From CAVWDI01 sp963793095 (GTDB taxonomy: Bacteria > Chloroflexota > Anaerolineae > Anaerolineales > UBA4823): DNA of 64,000 nucleotides. The stretch's first letter is position 1. Every line of letters starts with the position of its first letter. Made by a program: the position numbers and the translations under genes. This document shows positions 34,917 through 44,183 of the stretch, in pieces. Below the pieces are notes generated by a model. It saw nothing but the letters and a program-made list of their open reading frames with translations, searched no databases and was not told where the DNA came from. The stretch lies in NCBI GenBank assembly GCA_963793095.1, contig CAWBYY010000002.1, positions 806,001-870,000 of the forward strand, in the 5' to 3' direction.

Positions 34917-35447
34917 ATGTCTTTTGAGGTGATCGAGTCTAAAAAAATGTTTGGAGGCAGGGTTTTCGATGTCCGCCGGGATAAGGTTCGAAAAAACGAT
35001 GGAGGGGTGATGGAACTGGATGTGGTCGACCACCGCAATTCAGTTACCATCCTCCCCCTGGATGAGGAGGGAAATGTCTGGTTTATCAGCCAGTACCGCC
35101 ACCCTGCCGGAGACTTTTTACTGGAACTGCCTGCGGGTGTAATTGAAGCCGGCGAAACACCGGGGGAATGCGCAAATCGTGAAATTCAGGAGGAGATAGG
35201 TATGAAGGCTGGCAGGCTGGAAGAGCTTGGCAGTTTTTACCTGGTGCCCGGTTATTCTACTGAGTTTATGTATGTATTTCTGGCTCGCGAACTTAGTCCC
35301 AGCCCCTTAGAGGGGGATGAAGATGAAGTAATCGTGGTTAAAAAAATAGCGCTGGATCAGGCTTTCCAGATGGCGGAATCTGGTCTCATCAAGGATGTTA
35401 AATCTTTGGGGACTTTGCTGCTTGCCAGGCCAGTTTTAACAGGTTAA
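34917..35447 (+). CDS. NUDIX hydrolase, ADP-ribose pyrophosphatase type
   Basis: 176 residues. NUDIX box: GVIEAGETPGECANREIQEEIG (Gx5Ex7REUxEExGU, with 22 residues), preceded by SQYRHPAGDFLLELPAG, the segment typical of ADP-ribose pyrophosphatases (FVRQYR...LELPAG), and followed by the FYLVPGYSTE loop. Predicted to hydrolyse ADP-ribose to AMP and ribose 5-phosphate with magnesium. ATG 34917 has GGAGG at 34906-34910. Its stop overlaps by 4 bases, tail to tail, the convergent zinc-finger gene. Confidence 0.9.
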   Translation: MSFEVIESKKMFGGRVFDVRRDKVRKNDGGVMELDVVDHRNSVTILPLDEEGNVWFISQYRHPAGDFLLELPAGVIEAGETPGECANREIQEEIGMKAGRLEELGSFYLVPGYSTEFMYVFLARELSPSPLEGDEDEVIVVKKIALDQAFQMAESGLIKDVKSLGTLLLARPVLTG

Positions 35448-35725
35448 GTTTGAATTGGGTTGGTCCGTGCTGGACCTCTGCCTGCTTGAATTGGATTTTG
35501 ATCTGAAGTGGGGTTAAGGATGGAGTTCAACCAGAAGATGGACTTATTGTCATACTCTAAACGGCCGCAGACATCGCAAACATATGCCGGGAAATTGGGC
35601 ACAGTGATCAGATCGTCATCAAGCCAGGCAAAAAAAGTTATGTGCCTGAGCTGGTGCACTCCTGTCTGGCATTCGATACATAAGTCCTTTTTTCTTGCCG
35701 AAACCTGGCTGAATTGAGGGAACAT
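35444..35725 (-). CDS. YgiT-type zinc-finger protein
   Basis: 93 residues with two Cys pairs, Cys16/Cys19 (CIEC) and Cys50/Cys53 (CDVCG), separated by a beta segment ending ITVPNFPAYVCDVCGRLEYD. This is the zinc-binding pattern of the YgiT/MqsA N-terminal domain. No C-terminal Xre helix-turn-helix domain is present, and no toxin gene is adjacent, so an antitoxin role is not supported. It is the last gene of the minus-strand housekeeping run, 11 bases after deoC. It converges with the NUDIX gene with a 4-base overlap of stop codons. Confidence 0.7.
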   Translation of the reverse strand: MFPQFSQVSARKKDLCIECQTGVHQLRHITFFAWLDDDLITVPNFPAYVCDVCGRLEYDNKSIFWLNSILNPTSDQNPIQAGRGPARTNPIQT

Positions 35726-35736
35726 ATAATTACTCG

Positions 35737-36486
35737 TTAATGGTTCAGAAACTCTTTGATGATATTAACGCCTGCACTGGTTCCTAACCGGGTCGCACCG
35801 GCCTTGACCATCGCTAAGGCGGTATTATAATCGCGGATACCAACTGCAGCTTTCACTCCGATTTTCGCTCCCACAACCCGGTACATCAGTTCAATGTCCT
35901 CAATTGTTGCACCACCGTTTACAAAACCGGTGGAAGTTTTTACAAAATCCGCTCCTGCATACATGGACAGCAAACAGGCTAGGATTTTTTCATCCTGGGA
36001 GAGGATTGGTGTTTCAATTATAACTTTTAAAGTCGCTTTTTGGGTATGTGCTGTTTGGGCGACCGTGGCGATATCATTGAATACCAGACCATATGCTTTG
36101 CTTTTCAGCGCTCCAATATTCAAAACCATATCAATTTCCGACGCCCCGCCAATAATGTTTGAGAGTGCTTCGAAGGATTTTTGGGTCGGCAGTGCGGCTC
36201 CGAGCGGAAAACCAGCCACCGATCCTACCAGCACTTGGGTATCGCTCAGGAGTCCTGAAGCCAGAGGAACATAAGCTGGATTAACGATTACGCTGAAGAA
36301 ACTGTAGTGAATTGCTTCCTCACAGAGGCTTTTTATCTCCGCCGAGGTCGCGTCCGCTTTTATTAGGGTGTGGTCAATTATCCCCGCGATTTTTTCGCCT
36401 TCCGGGAGCGCCGGGGTGGGCGGTGGGGGAGGCAGTTCGCGGCTGTAAATTTCAGCCAGTTCCAGTATTTCAGCGATCGAATCCAT
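35737..36486 (-). CDS. deoC: Deoxyribose-phosphate aldolase
   Basis: 249 residues of DERA. Schiff-base Lys183 in DFVKTSTGF, proton-relay Lys212 in GVKAAVGIRDY, Asp119 in SEIDMVLNIGALK; IDHTLIKADAT, NPAYV and GFPLGA are also family motifs. The enzyme splits 2-deoxyribose 5-phosphate into glyceraldehyde 3-phosphate and acetaldehyde in deoxynucleoside catabolism. An N-terminal Pro run (PPPPPTPALPEG) precedes the barrel. Starts 3 bases after the lepB stop. Confidence 0.95.
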   Translation of the reverse strand: MDSIAEILELAEIYSRELPPPPPTPALPEGEKIAGIIDHTLIKADATSAEIKSLCEEAIHYSFFSVIVNPAYVPLASGLLSDTQVLVGSVAGFPLGAALPTQKSFEALSNIIGGASEIDMVLNIGALKSKAYGLVFNDIATVAQTAHTQKATLKVIIETPILSQDEKILACLLSMYAGADFVKTSTGFVNGGATIEDIELMYRVVGAKIGVKAAVGIRDYNTALAMVKAGATRLGTSAGVNIIKEFLNH

Positions 36487-36489
36487 TGG

Positions 36490-37164
36490 TTACGGTGCTG
36501 CCCTGGCGCTTGAAGGTTGATGTATCAACCCCCATTTTTCAGGCGGCCAGTAAACCACCAGAGCTTTTCCAATTACATATTCCATTGGAACCGGCCCCCA
36601 GTCACGTGAATCGGATGAGTTGTTCCTGTTATCACCAAGGACAAACAGGGAGTTTGATGGGACATCCCATTCGCTTTGATAGTTAGGTTGAGCAGCAATA
36701 TATGGTTCATCGATTGGCTGCTCGTTGACATAAACTGTCCCATTATTGATTTTCACCTTATCTCCAGGTAAACCAACAATTCTCTTGATGTATTCCTGGT
36801 CCGGATCACGCGGATAATGAAACACGATTACATCGCCGCTGTCCGGAACGCCAAATTTATAGGCAAGCTTGTTTACAATTACAAATTCGCCACTCTGTAA
36901 AGTCGGTTCCATACTGTGACCATCTACTCGTATACGGGCGGAGATAGCATTGATGCCGATAAAGAGTAATACTGACAGTATCAGAGTCTCAGCGACATCG
37001 ATAATAAATCTAACAACCCTCGACCGACCTTTTTTGGGAACTGCCGGATCGGGAATTGGATCTGTGCGGTAACTTTCCAACTCGTTTTCCTCCATAGAAT
37101 TAGGATGGATTATAAAACTGGTTAATGGTGGGGGCAAGGGTTTATTAAATGAGAGACCCTTCAT
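36490..37164 (-). CDS. lepB: Signal peptidase I
   Basis: 224 residues. One N-terminal transmembrane helix (about 52-75), catalytic Ser84 in VDGHSMEPTL and general-base Lys127 in YIKRIVGLPGD, plus the box E element LFVLGDNRNNSSDSRDWGPV. It cleaves signal peptides at the outer face of the membrane. Start codon is uncertain: ATG 37164 has a weak AGGT site; ATG 37095 (MEENELES) has none but would remove an N-terminal tail of 23 residues. Second to last block of the coaE-cdaA-cdaR-der operon, 64 bases after der. Confidence 0.92.
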   Translation of the reverse strand: MKGLSFNKPLPPPLTSFIIHPNSMEENELESYRTDPIPDPAVPKKGRSRVVRFIIDVAETLILSVLLFIGINAISARIRVDGHSMEPTLQSGEFVIVNKLAYKFGVPDSGDVIVFHYPRDPDQEYIKRIVGLPGDKVKINNGTVYVNEQPIDEPYIAAQPNYQSEWDVPSNSLFVLGDNRNNSSDSRDWGPVPMEYVIGKALVVYWPPEKWGLIHQPSSARAAP

Positions 37165-37228
37165 GATATACCTAGTATCACTTAATATTCTTGAATTGCG
37201 GCACGTTTGAACTGGCGGGTGGAATGAA

Positions 37229-38612
37229 TCAAACCCTTTTCTTCAGCAGCAGTTTGATTGGTGTGCCGAGAAAAGGGTGGAATTCCCTCAATCTGTTTTC
37301 AAGAAAGCGCATGTAGCTGAAATGAGAAAGCTTCGGTTCATTGACGTACAGGATGAATGTGGGCGGGTCACTCCGTACCTGTGTGCTGTAATATATTCTA
37401 AATTGTCTACCAGAACGAGTGGGGGCAGGGTGCTGGTCCTGGGCTTGCTGGAAGACCCTGTTTATTTGTGAAGTTGGCAGTTTAATTAATCTTTCTTCCT
37501 GAACCTGTAATGCCAACGGTAAAACTTTGTGAACCCGTTGGCCGGTTTTGGCTGATATAAAAAGCAGCGGGACATAATCCAGGAATTTCAGCTCGGATCT
37601 GATTTTATTTGTAAACTCCAGCATGGTATATGTATCTTTTTCAATCAGGTCCCATTTATTCACAACCACCACGACGCTTTTCCATTCATCAAGGATATAG
37701 CCTGCAATATGGGCGTCCTGCGACGTTACCCCGCTGGTAGCATCGATCAGCATTAATGAGACATCTGCCCGTTTTATTGCTCCAATCGCCCGGATAACGC
37801 TGTATTTTTCCACGCCGGGGGATACTTTGCCTCTCCTGCGGATTCCAGCGGTATCGATTAGAGTTACTGTATTACTCTCAAAATTGAGGGAGGTATCCAC
37901 TGCATCCCGGGTTGTTCCCGGGATGGGACTGACAATTGCCCGGTCTTCACCCAGGATTTTATTTAACAGGCTGGATTTACCTGCGTTTGGTTTTCCAATA
38001 ATGGCAATTTTTACCGAATCATCCTGCTCACTTTTTTCAGATTGGATCGCTGTTTCAAGATTGTCGACCAGAACATCAAGCAAATCGCCAGTTCCAGTCC
38101 CATGCAGCGCGGAGACAGGGTGAGGATCTCCCATTCCCAATTCGTAGAACTGGAATGCGGATTCACGGCGCGCCAGGTTATCAGCTTTATTCACAACCAG
38201 CAGAACCGGCGGGTAAAGGTTGTTCAGCGCGCGTTTTTTGGTGTTTGCGTAATATCTCCGCAATCTCCCGGTCTGCTGGTGTAACCCCGCTTTCAGCATC
38301 GGTAATAAATAAGATCGCCTCAGCTTGCTCTATCGCGATCTCAGCCTGTTCCCTGATCTGGCGTATATAATCCTTAGATCCTGTTGAAAGCGGTTCACCC
38401 TGTTTACCAGGACTTGTGAAGGATGGATCCAATCCGCCGGTATCGATAATATCAAAAATAACCCCATTCCATTCAGCTTCTGTTATCAGCCTGTCCCGGG
38501 TTGTTCCCGGAATTTCATCAACCACTGCCAGTCTTTTACCAGCCAGCCGGTTATACAGGGTGCTTTTACCTACATTTGGACGTCCGACAAGGACTACTGT
38601 GGGTTTGCGCAT
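37229..38612 (-). CDS. der: Ribosome-assembly GTPase Der (EngA), frame interrupted
   Basis: Der has two consecutive GTPase domains and a KH-like C-terminus. G domain 1 is in one frame: GRPNVGKS (10-17), DEIPGTTRD, DTGG. Its last part (NKAD in LLVVNKADN) and the whole second domain (GKPNAGKSS, PIPGTTRD, DTAGIRRRGKV, NKWDLI, SAKTGQ) and KH-like end are in the next frame. The switch is at a run of six A in the coding strand (T6 at 38234-38239); one A fewer gives a continuous protein of about 460 residues. Der is essential for 50S assembly in bacteria tested, so a homopolymer error is far more likely than loss. Located 21 bases after cdaR. Confidence 0.92.
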
Positions 38613-38633
38613 ATTGGTTAATAGGGATTATTT

Positions 38634-39911
38634 TCAGGGTGATGGTGTGATTGTAGCTGTGGCTGATATATCCGGGGCAGGAGCTGTTTCTATGATCACC
38701 TCGACAGTTTCCGGGATCGTAGTTTGGGCGCGTACCAGATCGGAGACAATCTCGACAATTGGAGTCCGCTGGTATTCGCCTGGTGGTTGTCCCTCGAGAT
38801 CAAGCACCACTAGGATATCATCCGCGGTCAGATTTTCGAGTATATTCAAAGGTCCCGCAACAATCACATCGACCAGCTCTGGGGAAAATACAGCCGATAA
38901 TTCCGGGGAGAGGCCGCGGGTTTGGACTGGGACTGAAAACGTTTTACTTCCTTCTATCGCTGCAATGCTTAACTGGACCAGAACTTTCAGGTCGCGAACT
39001 GGTGTTACGCCATCTGGAAGCCTCAGCCCCGCACTGAATTCACTATCGTCAACCAGCCCGGTTAAATCCACTGGCAGCGTATCTATAAAACCCGGTAAAT
39101 CCTCAACCACCCGGGGGTCCTCGGAAAAGATGGTGATTGTGGGAGGGGTCACGGAGACATTGGTGAGGCGGTATCCGTCCGCGATTTGACCGGTAGTATT
39201 GACCCTGACAACTACGTTTTTAAATCCGCCAAGCAGGGATATCGGAATAGTTACGGTGCTGTCAGAAGGTGTGATTGAAATTCCATCCACATTTTCCCCT
39301 TCGGAATTGAGCACATTTACCGGGATCGAAGAATTAACGTTCTCGATCCTCCCTGCAATGTCAAGGGTAATCTGAACCCGGTCAACCTGGTCGACCGCCG
39401 ACTTAGGCCCGGATATGGTCACTTCCTCAGGCTCGAGTTTGAATTCGCCTCTTTCGTACCCCAGGGGGAGTTCTCCGCTAACGATCGCTTCAATTGGAAA
39501 TTGTTCTGAAACATATTTATCGAGCTCTATATCAACTTTCTCCGGATCAGTCCTGACAATTTGTATAACTGATTCGATATTTTCGTTAAATATTGATTTA
39601 ACTTTTAAGTTTTTGTTCAGCCCTTCTTTCGCTGTTGATAGATCTATATACGGTTGGATCAGTTTCGGATTTTCTTCAAGCTGTTCCCAGATCGAACTGG
39701 GGGCGCGCAGAGTTATGCGAATATCCTGGGGGTAATCGTTTGTGATAATAAAATCCGGGTCAAGCCCTGTGATCTCTAAATCCAATGGTTTGGTTGTTCG
39801 TTCTTCGTTTGGATCATTTGTATACTGGGCGGTAATCCAGATGACCAGGGCGAGGATTATTGCTAGAACCAATAATCCGATATTATTAATTATCCAGTTC
39901 GGGGTTTTCAT
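38634..39911 (-). CDS. cdaR: CdaR (YbbR-domain regulator of diadenylate cyclase)
   Basis: 425 residues: an N-terminal membrane anchor (NIGLLVLAIILALVIWITAQ), then about four extracytoplasmic YbbR repeats, each with a beta pattern ending in V-x-I-x-G-P (for instance EVTISGPKSAVDQV and DVIVAGPLNILENL). A Pro/Thr-rich tail ends the protein. CdaR binds and modulates the membrane cyclase CdaA. It starts 7 bases after the cdaA stop, the standard arrangement of this pair. The absence of glmM next to it differs from Firmicutes. Confidence 0.9.
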   Translation of the reverse strand: MKTPNWIINNIGLLVLAIILALVIWITAQYTNDPNEERTTKPLDLEITGLDPDFIITNDYPQDIRITLRAPSSIWEQLEENPKLIQPYIDLSTAKEGLNKNLKVKSIFNENIESVIQIVRTDPEKVDIELDKYVSEQFPIEAIVSGELPLGYERGEFKLEPEEVTISGPKSAVDQVDRVQITLDIAGRIENVNSSIPVNVLNSEGENVDGISITPSDSTVTIPISLLGGFKNVVVRVNTTGQIADGYRLTNVSVTPPTITIFSEDPRVVEDLPGFIDTLPVDLTGLVDDSEFSAGLRLPDGVTPVRDLKVLVQLSIAAIEGSKTFSVPVQTRGLSPELSAVFSPELVDVIVAGPLNILENLTADDILVVLDLEGQPPGEYQRTPIVEIVSDLVRAQTTIPETVEVIIETAPAPDISATATITPSP

Positions 39912-39918
39912 GGTTTGC

Positions 39919-40806
39919 TTATTCGTTCTTCTGGTCTGTGTCTTCCTTTGCAGGGATCAGCCTTGAGAAAAATTGTTCAAACCGGTTGGGTTTTTGTGGC
40001 ATAAAGTAAGCTTCCAGGTTGCTCCTGAGTTGCTTCGAGTTAATCCGGCGGATCATTTTCCCCGAATTTGCGATGGTTATTGAACCTGTCTCCTCGGAAA
40101 TGACTACTGCGATTGCGTCTGTCACTTCTGAAACCCCCAGGGCAGCCCGGTGACGCAGGCCCATCTGGCGTTCTGGAGATTCGGTCAGCACTCCGCTGGC
40201 AGAAAGCGGCAGCACGCAGGATGCAGCCACCAGTCTGGGACCCGAAATAATTACGGCTCCATCATGCAGGGGTGTATTTGGATAGAAGATCTGCAAAAGC
40301 AGTTCCGGAGTTACAACTGCATCCAGGTTTGCCCCGGTTTGGACGTATTCGTCCAGAACGTCACGCCTTTTTAACACAATCAGCGCTCCATGTTTCCGGT
40401 TTGAAAGGCGGATTGCGGAATATACAATTGCATTGATTGTGGATTCGACATCTCGAACAGATTTGTCGAAGGTCGTGATTGCTATTGCCCGGCCCAGGCG
40501 CTCGAGAGCCTGCCGTATGTCAGGCGCGAATATAACCAGGCTTACGATCAGGACAGCCGGGAGAAGTTTTTCAATCAACCATGAAAACGCCGGCAGGTAT
40601 CTTGAAAATGTCGACAATCCAATCAAGGCGACAAGCAGCAGCAGGGCGCCGCGCAGCAACACCATCGCCTGGGTTCCTCTAAGCAAAAGCAGCACAATGA
40701 AAAAGAAGGACGCTACAAGCAGGACGTCGATGTAACTCTCTGGCCAGATAAAACGCTGGAATAAAAATTCCAGGTTGTCCAGATAATTTTCAATAAATTC
40801 GATTAT
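39919..40806 (-). CDS. cdaA: Diadenylate cyclase CdaA
   Basis: DAC-domain enzyme making c-di-AMP from two ATP. Catalytic motifs: LHDGAVII (DGA) and GLRHRAALGVSE (RHR). Three membrane helices are expected at the N-terminus, yet the only standard start (GTG 40695) would cut off the first (YIDVLLVASFFFIVLLLL). The frame stays open upstream to an AAAGGAG site (40816-40822) followed nine bases later by ATA (40804-40806), giving 295 residues. I place the start there: either a rare AUA initiation codon or an ATG misread by one base. It follows coaE by 22 bases and precedes cdaR. Confidence 0.85.
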   Translation of the reverse strand: MIEFIENYLDNLEFLFQRFIWPESYIDVLLVASFFFIVLLLLRGTQAMVLLRGALLLLVALIGLSTFSRYLPAFSWLIEKLLPAVLIVSLVIFAPDIRQALERLGRAIAITTFDKSVRDVESTINAIVYSAIRLSNRKHGALIVLKRRDVLDEYVQTGANLDAVVTPELLLQIFYPNTPLHDGAVIISGPRLVAASCVLPLSASGVLTESPERQMGLRHRAALGVSEVTDAIAVVISEETGSITIANSGKMIRRINSKQLRSNLEAYFMPQKPNRFEQFFSRLIPAKEDTDQKNE

Positions 40807-40828
40807 GTTAAACCGCTCCTTTACAATT

Positions 40829-41954
40829 CTAACTTAGGTTGCTCATCTGACCCAATTTTTTCGCCAGCCAGATGGCTGCGTTATTGCCCTCAGGGATCCG
40901 AAACCAATCCCCATTAAAAAGTCCCTCTCCAGGCTGAATTTCCTCATAACCGAGCTGCTGCAGCTTGCGGGTATTTTTTTCCAGTTTTACTGGAGGGCGA
41001 AGCAGAATCAATTCTGGTTTATAACGCGGCCAGAATTGATCAAGCTCCTTTATTATATTGTAAAGCAATTCAGTTGTATGTTTTTCTTCCCTGTAGAAAA
41101 ACTCGCTAACGCGGATTACGAAATTGTCGCTTTCCCAGGCGATCAAAGCCTGTTCGGTGCTGTGTGCTGAGTAGATCAGGTAATGCATATTGAATAGAAA
41201 AGAGTTAGCCTCTGTGTTATACAACTCTTTGCTTCCTTCGCTGAAGCGGGAAATCAATTTCAAGATCTTTTCGGCATCGTCCGGGTTGCAGCGATAGATT
41301 TCGGTTCCGTTGAATTTGGCTGGATTGTCTGGGTATAGTTGAATCCTGCTGCTCTGGAGTATCTCCCTCCATGCCTGCCGAACCTGTCTCCAGGTCTGTA
41401 AATATGATCCATGATTATTTATGACTGCATCAGCCATATTATTTTTCAGGGATTGGGGAGGTTGTGCCAGGATTCTCTCCTGTGCGGATGACCTGTCCAT
41501 CCCGCGCCCGTACACAAGCCGGTTGATCTGGAGTTCCTGGGAAGAGTCGCTGACCCAGATCGTATCGCATTCTGATGATAACCCAGATTCAAATAATTTT
41601 ATCGCCTCAATCACAATGTGAGAAAATGGTGTCGTTTCCAGCAGTTCGTGAATTTTCTCCCGTACCAGAGGGTGGATAATATTTTCCAGCTTCTGTAAGG
41701 ACTTCGGGATCGTTAAATACGATCCTTCCCAGCCTTCGGCGGTCTATCTCACCTATAGAATTGAGAATCCCCTCTCCAAATTGCTCGACGACGGGCTTAT
41801 AGCCGGAAGCGCCTGCTCTTATCACATAATGGGAAAGCGAATCCGCATCAATCCCAAAAACGCCGGCCTGTTCAAGCATTTTTCTCACCACGCTTTTACC
41901 GGTTGCGATGTTGCCGGTTAAACCAATTAAAAATTTTCCTGGTTGGGGCTTCAC
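40829..41954 (-). CDS. coaE: Dephospho-CoA kinase with C-terminal extension, frame interrupted
   Basis: N-terminal frame (41954 to about 41700): LIGLTGNIATGKS (P-loop 14-21), DADSLSHYVI and DRRRLGRIVF, classical CoaE. The following frame continues the kinase (QKLENIIHPLV, HIVIEAIKLFESGL, YGRGMDRSSAQERILAQ) and then an additional domain of about 150 residues (from GTEIYRCNPDD to the end) resembling a degenerate GNAT fold. One base less near 41694-41702 (coding gtccttacag) gives one protein of about 375 residues; usual CoaE is about 200. It phosphorylates dephospho-CoA in the last step of CoA synthesis. Start GTG 41954 with AAGG upstream; first gene of the operon. Confidence 0.88.
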
Positions 41955-41995
41955 ATTGACCTTCGCATTCAGGCATATTGCTTGTTGACGCTTAA

Positions 41996-42024
41996 ATTGT
42001 ATACGCCGGGGGATGGTATGTCAA
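41996..42024 (-). promoter_or_regulatory. Promoter of the coaE-cdaA-cdaR-der operon
   Basis: Minus strand: TTGACA (42019-42024), 17-base spacer, TACAAT (41996-42001). Predicted start near 41989, giving a leader of about 35 bases to the coaE GTG. Genes coaE, cdaA, cdaR, der, lepB, deoC and the zinc-finger gene follow with gaps of 3 to 64 bases. Confidence 0.65.
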
Positions 42025-42122
42025 AGGAGAAGGTTGAAAAAGTTTATTAAGAATACGAGTGCGGCCATTTTTGCCGGTGTTTGGGCTTCAGGTAATGCAG
42101 AGCTAACCAGTATGCAGATATA

Positions 42123-43124
42123 TTAAGATTTCAGAAACCGGTCGGAAAAGTGGCATGCGGCCCAGTGTCCGGTTTTTTTCTCCAGGTATTCCGGATCTTC
42201 TTCGATGCAGATTTCCTCAGCAATTGGGCAGCGGGTATTAAAATTACAGCCAGGCGGCGGGTTTGACGGGCTGGGAATATCGCCTTCAAGGATTATTCTC
42301 TCACGCTTTTTTACGATATCGGGGTCGGGGACGGGTACAGCTGACATTAATGCCTGCGTGTAGGGGTGGAGGGGGTTCAAGTAGAGATCGTCCCTGTCAG
42401 ATAGTTCGACGATTTTACCCAGGTACATGACCGCCATTCTGTTGCTGATATGGCGCACCATGCTGAGGTCATGGGCGATAAAGAGGTAGGTTAATCCGAG
42501 TTTTGCCTGGAGATCCTCGAGCAGGTTTACAACCTGAGCCTGGATAGAAACATCAAGAGAAGAGATCGGCTCGTCGCAAATAATGAGATCCGGGTTAAGC
42601 GCAAGTGCACGTGCGATCCCGATCCGCTGTCTTTGCCCTCCGGAAAATTCGTGCGGGTAGCGGTTGACAAAATCGGGATTCAGCCCGACTATATCCAATA
42701 ATTCTTGAATGCGTTCCCTTTTATCTTTGCCGCGGGCGACTTTGTGCACCTCCAAAGGCGAGGAAATGATCGAACCGACTGTCATGCGCGGATTTAACGA
42801 TGCGTATGGGTCCTGAAAGATCATCTGCATCCGCCTCCTCATTTTCCGCATTCCGGATTCACTTAATGAGGTTAATTCGATATCCTCAAAAATGATCTTG
42901 CCAGCGGTCGGTTCGTAAAGGTAGAGAATTGTCCTCCCAACAGTCGTCTTTCCGCAGCCAGTTTCCCCTACCAATCCAAGCGTTTCCCCTTTCAGGATAT
43001 CGAAACTCACATCATCGACTGCCTTTACATCTCCAACGTGTCGCTGAACAATCGATCCCTCTGAAATCGGGAAATATTTCTTTAAATTTCGCACCTGAAC
43101 CAGTGGTTGTTGTTGACTCATCAT
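42123..43124 (-). CDS. oppF: Oligopeptide ABC transporter ATPase OppF type
   Basis: 333 residues: Walker A GETGCGKTT, Q loop MIFQDPYASLNPRMTVG, signature FSGGQRQRIGIARAL, Walker B LIICDEPIS, H-loop AHDLS, and the C-terminal oligopeptide-type extension with a Cys cluster (PPGCNFNTRCPIAEEIC) that binds an iron-sulfur centre in homologues. Energises peptide or opine uptake with OppD. The start overlaps oppD by 4 bases. Last gene of the opp operon. Confidence 0.93.
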   Translation of the reverse strand: MMSQQQPLVQVRNLKKYFPISEGSIVQRHVGDVKAVDDVSFDILKGETLGLVGETGCGKTTVGRTILYLYEPTAGKIIFEDIELTSLSESGMRKMRRRMQMIFQDPYASLNPRMTVGSIISSPLEVHKVARGKDKRERIQELLDIVGLNPDFVNRYPHEFSGGQRQRIGIARALALNPDLIICDEPISSLDVSIQAQVVNLLEDLQAKLGLTYLFIAHDLSMVRHISNRMAVMYLGKIVELSDRDDLYLNPLHPYTQALMSAVPVPDPDIVKKRERIILEGDIPSPSNPPPGCNFNTRCPIAEEICIEEDPEYLEKKTGHWAACHFSDRFLKS

Positions 43125-44125
43125 AATAATTTATCTTTACTGATGTCTTTCCATTTCCAACAGGCGACTCGATGCATAAAATCACCTGCGGGTTCCAGGG
43201 TTGGCATTTCTTCAAAGCAATGGTCATCTCTGAATGTGCAGCGGGCGTAAAAAGGACATCCCTTAGGAAGCGCGATTAAATCTGGCGGAAGACCTGGGAT
43301 GGATATAAGTTTTGTTCCTGGTGGCGCGTCCAGGCGTGGCAAAGAGCCAAGCAAGCCCATTGTATACGGGTGGCGGGTCTCTTTGTAAATATCCCTGACT
43401 CCGCCTCTTTCGATTATGTACCCCGCATACATTACATTGATTGTCTCGGCCAGCTCGGCTACTATTCCCAGGTCATGCGTTATCCACATGATTGCCATCC
43501 CCAGGTTCTGTTGGAGCCTGCGGACCAGGTCGACGATCTGTGCTTGAATGGTTACATCCAGAGCCGTGGTGGGTTCATCGGCAATCAGCAAACTGGGATT
43601 GCATGATAGCGCCATCGCGATCATTGCTCTCTGGCGCATACCGCCCGAGAACTGGTGTGGGTAATTATCCAGGCGCTGGAGCGCGTCAGGGATTCCAACC
43701 ATATGCAGCAGTTCAGCTGACCGCTGCCGGGCTTCTTTTTTGTCCAAACCCTGGTGCAGCATGAGCGCCTCTGAAATCTGGTCTCCGACTGTGTATACCG
43801 GATTCAAAGATGTCATCGGGTCCTGAAAGACCATGGCGATTTGCGACCCGCGGATCTGGCGCATCTCGTTGTCGCTTAATGTGAGTAAATTGCGGTCATT
43901 GAGAAATATTTCGCCTTCTTCTATTTTTCCCGGCGGGTCAGGTATCAGTCTCATTATTGAGAGGGCGTGCACGCTCTTTCCGCAGCCGCTTTCCCCGACA
44001 ACCCCCAGGATTTCCCCTTCGGCCATCTCGTACGAAATCCCGTTTACTGCATTAACAATTCCATCTTCGGTATAGAAGCGGGTTTTTAAGTTATGTAACT
44101 TGATTAAGGTTGATCTTGTATTCAC
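43121..44125 (-). CDS. oppD: Oligopeptide ABC transporter ATPase OppD type
   Basis: 334 residues: Walker A GESGCGKSV, MVFQDPMTSLNPVYTVG, signature FSGGMRQRAMIAMAL, Walker B LLIADEPTTALD, H-loop THDLG, and the C-terminal extension with Cys motif KGCPFYARCTFRDDHC. Pairs with OppF below the two permeases. Starts 58 bases after the oppC stop; ribosome site is weak. Confidence 0.93.
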   Translation of the reverse strand: MNTRSTLIKLHNLKTRFYTEDGIVNAVNGISYEMAEGEILGVVGESGCGKSVHALSIMRLIPDPPGKIEEGEIFLNDRNLLTLSDNEMRQIRGSQIAMVFQDPMTSLNPVYTVGDQISEALMLHQGLDKKEARQRSAELLHMVGIPDALQRLDNYPHQFSGGMRQRAMIAMALSCNPSLLIADEPTTALDVTIQAQIVDLVRRLQQNLGMAIMWITHDLGIVAELAETINVMYAGYIIERGGVRDIYKETRHPYTMGLLGSLPRLDAPPGTKLISIPGLPPDLIALPKGCPFYARCTFRDDHCFEEMPTLEPAGDFMHRVACWKWKDISKDKLL

Positions 44126-44183
44126 AGAATTTTCTTCAGGTTAAATAAATTAATTCAAATATTGTGTCACTTAAAAATAATTT

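Noticed and set aside
35444..35725. YgiT-type protein as an antitoxin of a toxin-antitoxin pair
   Set aside because: Lacks the C-terminal helix-turn-helix of MqsA and no small toxin gene is adjacent; deoC and NUDIX flank it.
38187..38612. Single-domain GTPase separate from Der
   Set aside because: It ends in the middle of the first GTPase domain, and the missing NKxD strand continues in the adjacent frame at a homopolymer.
42034..42126. Possible 30-residue peptide starting TTG after an AAGGAGA site
   Set aside because: The frame overlaps the promoter region of the opposite coaE operon and the oppF stop, has no recognisable features, and 30 codons open by chance is common.
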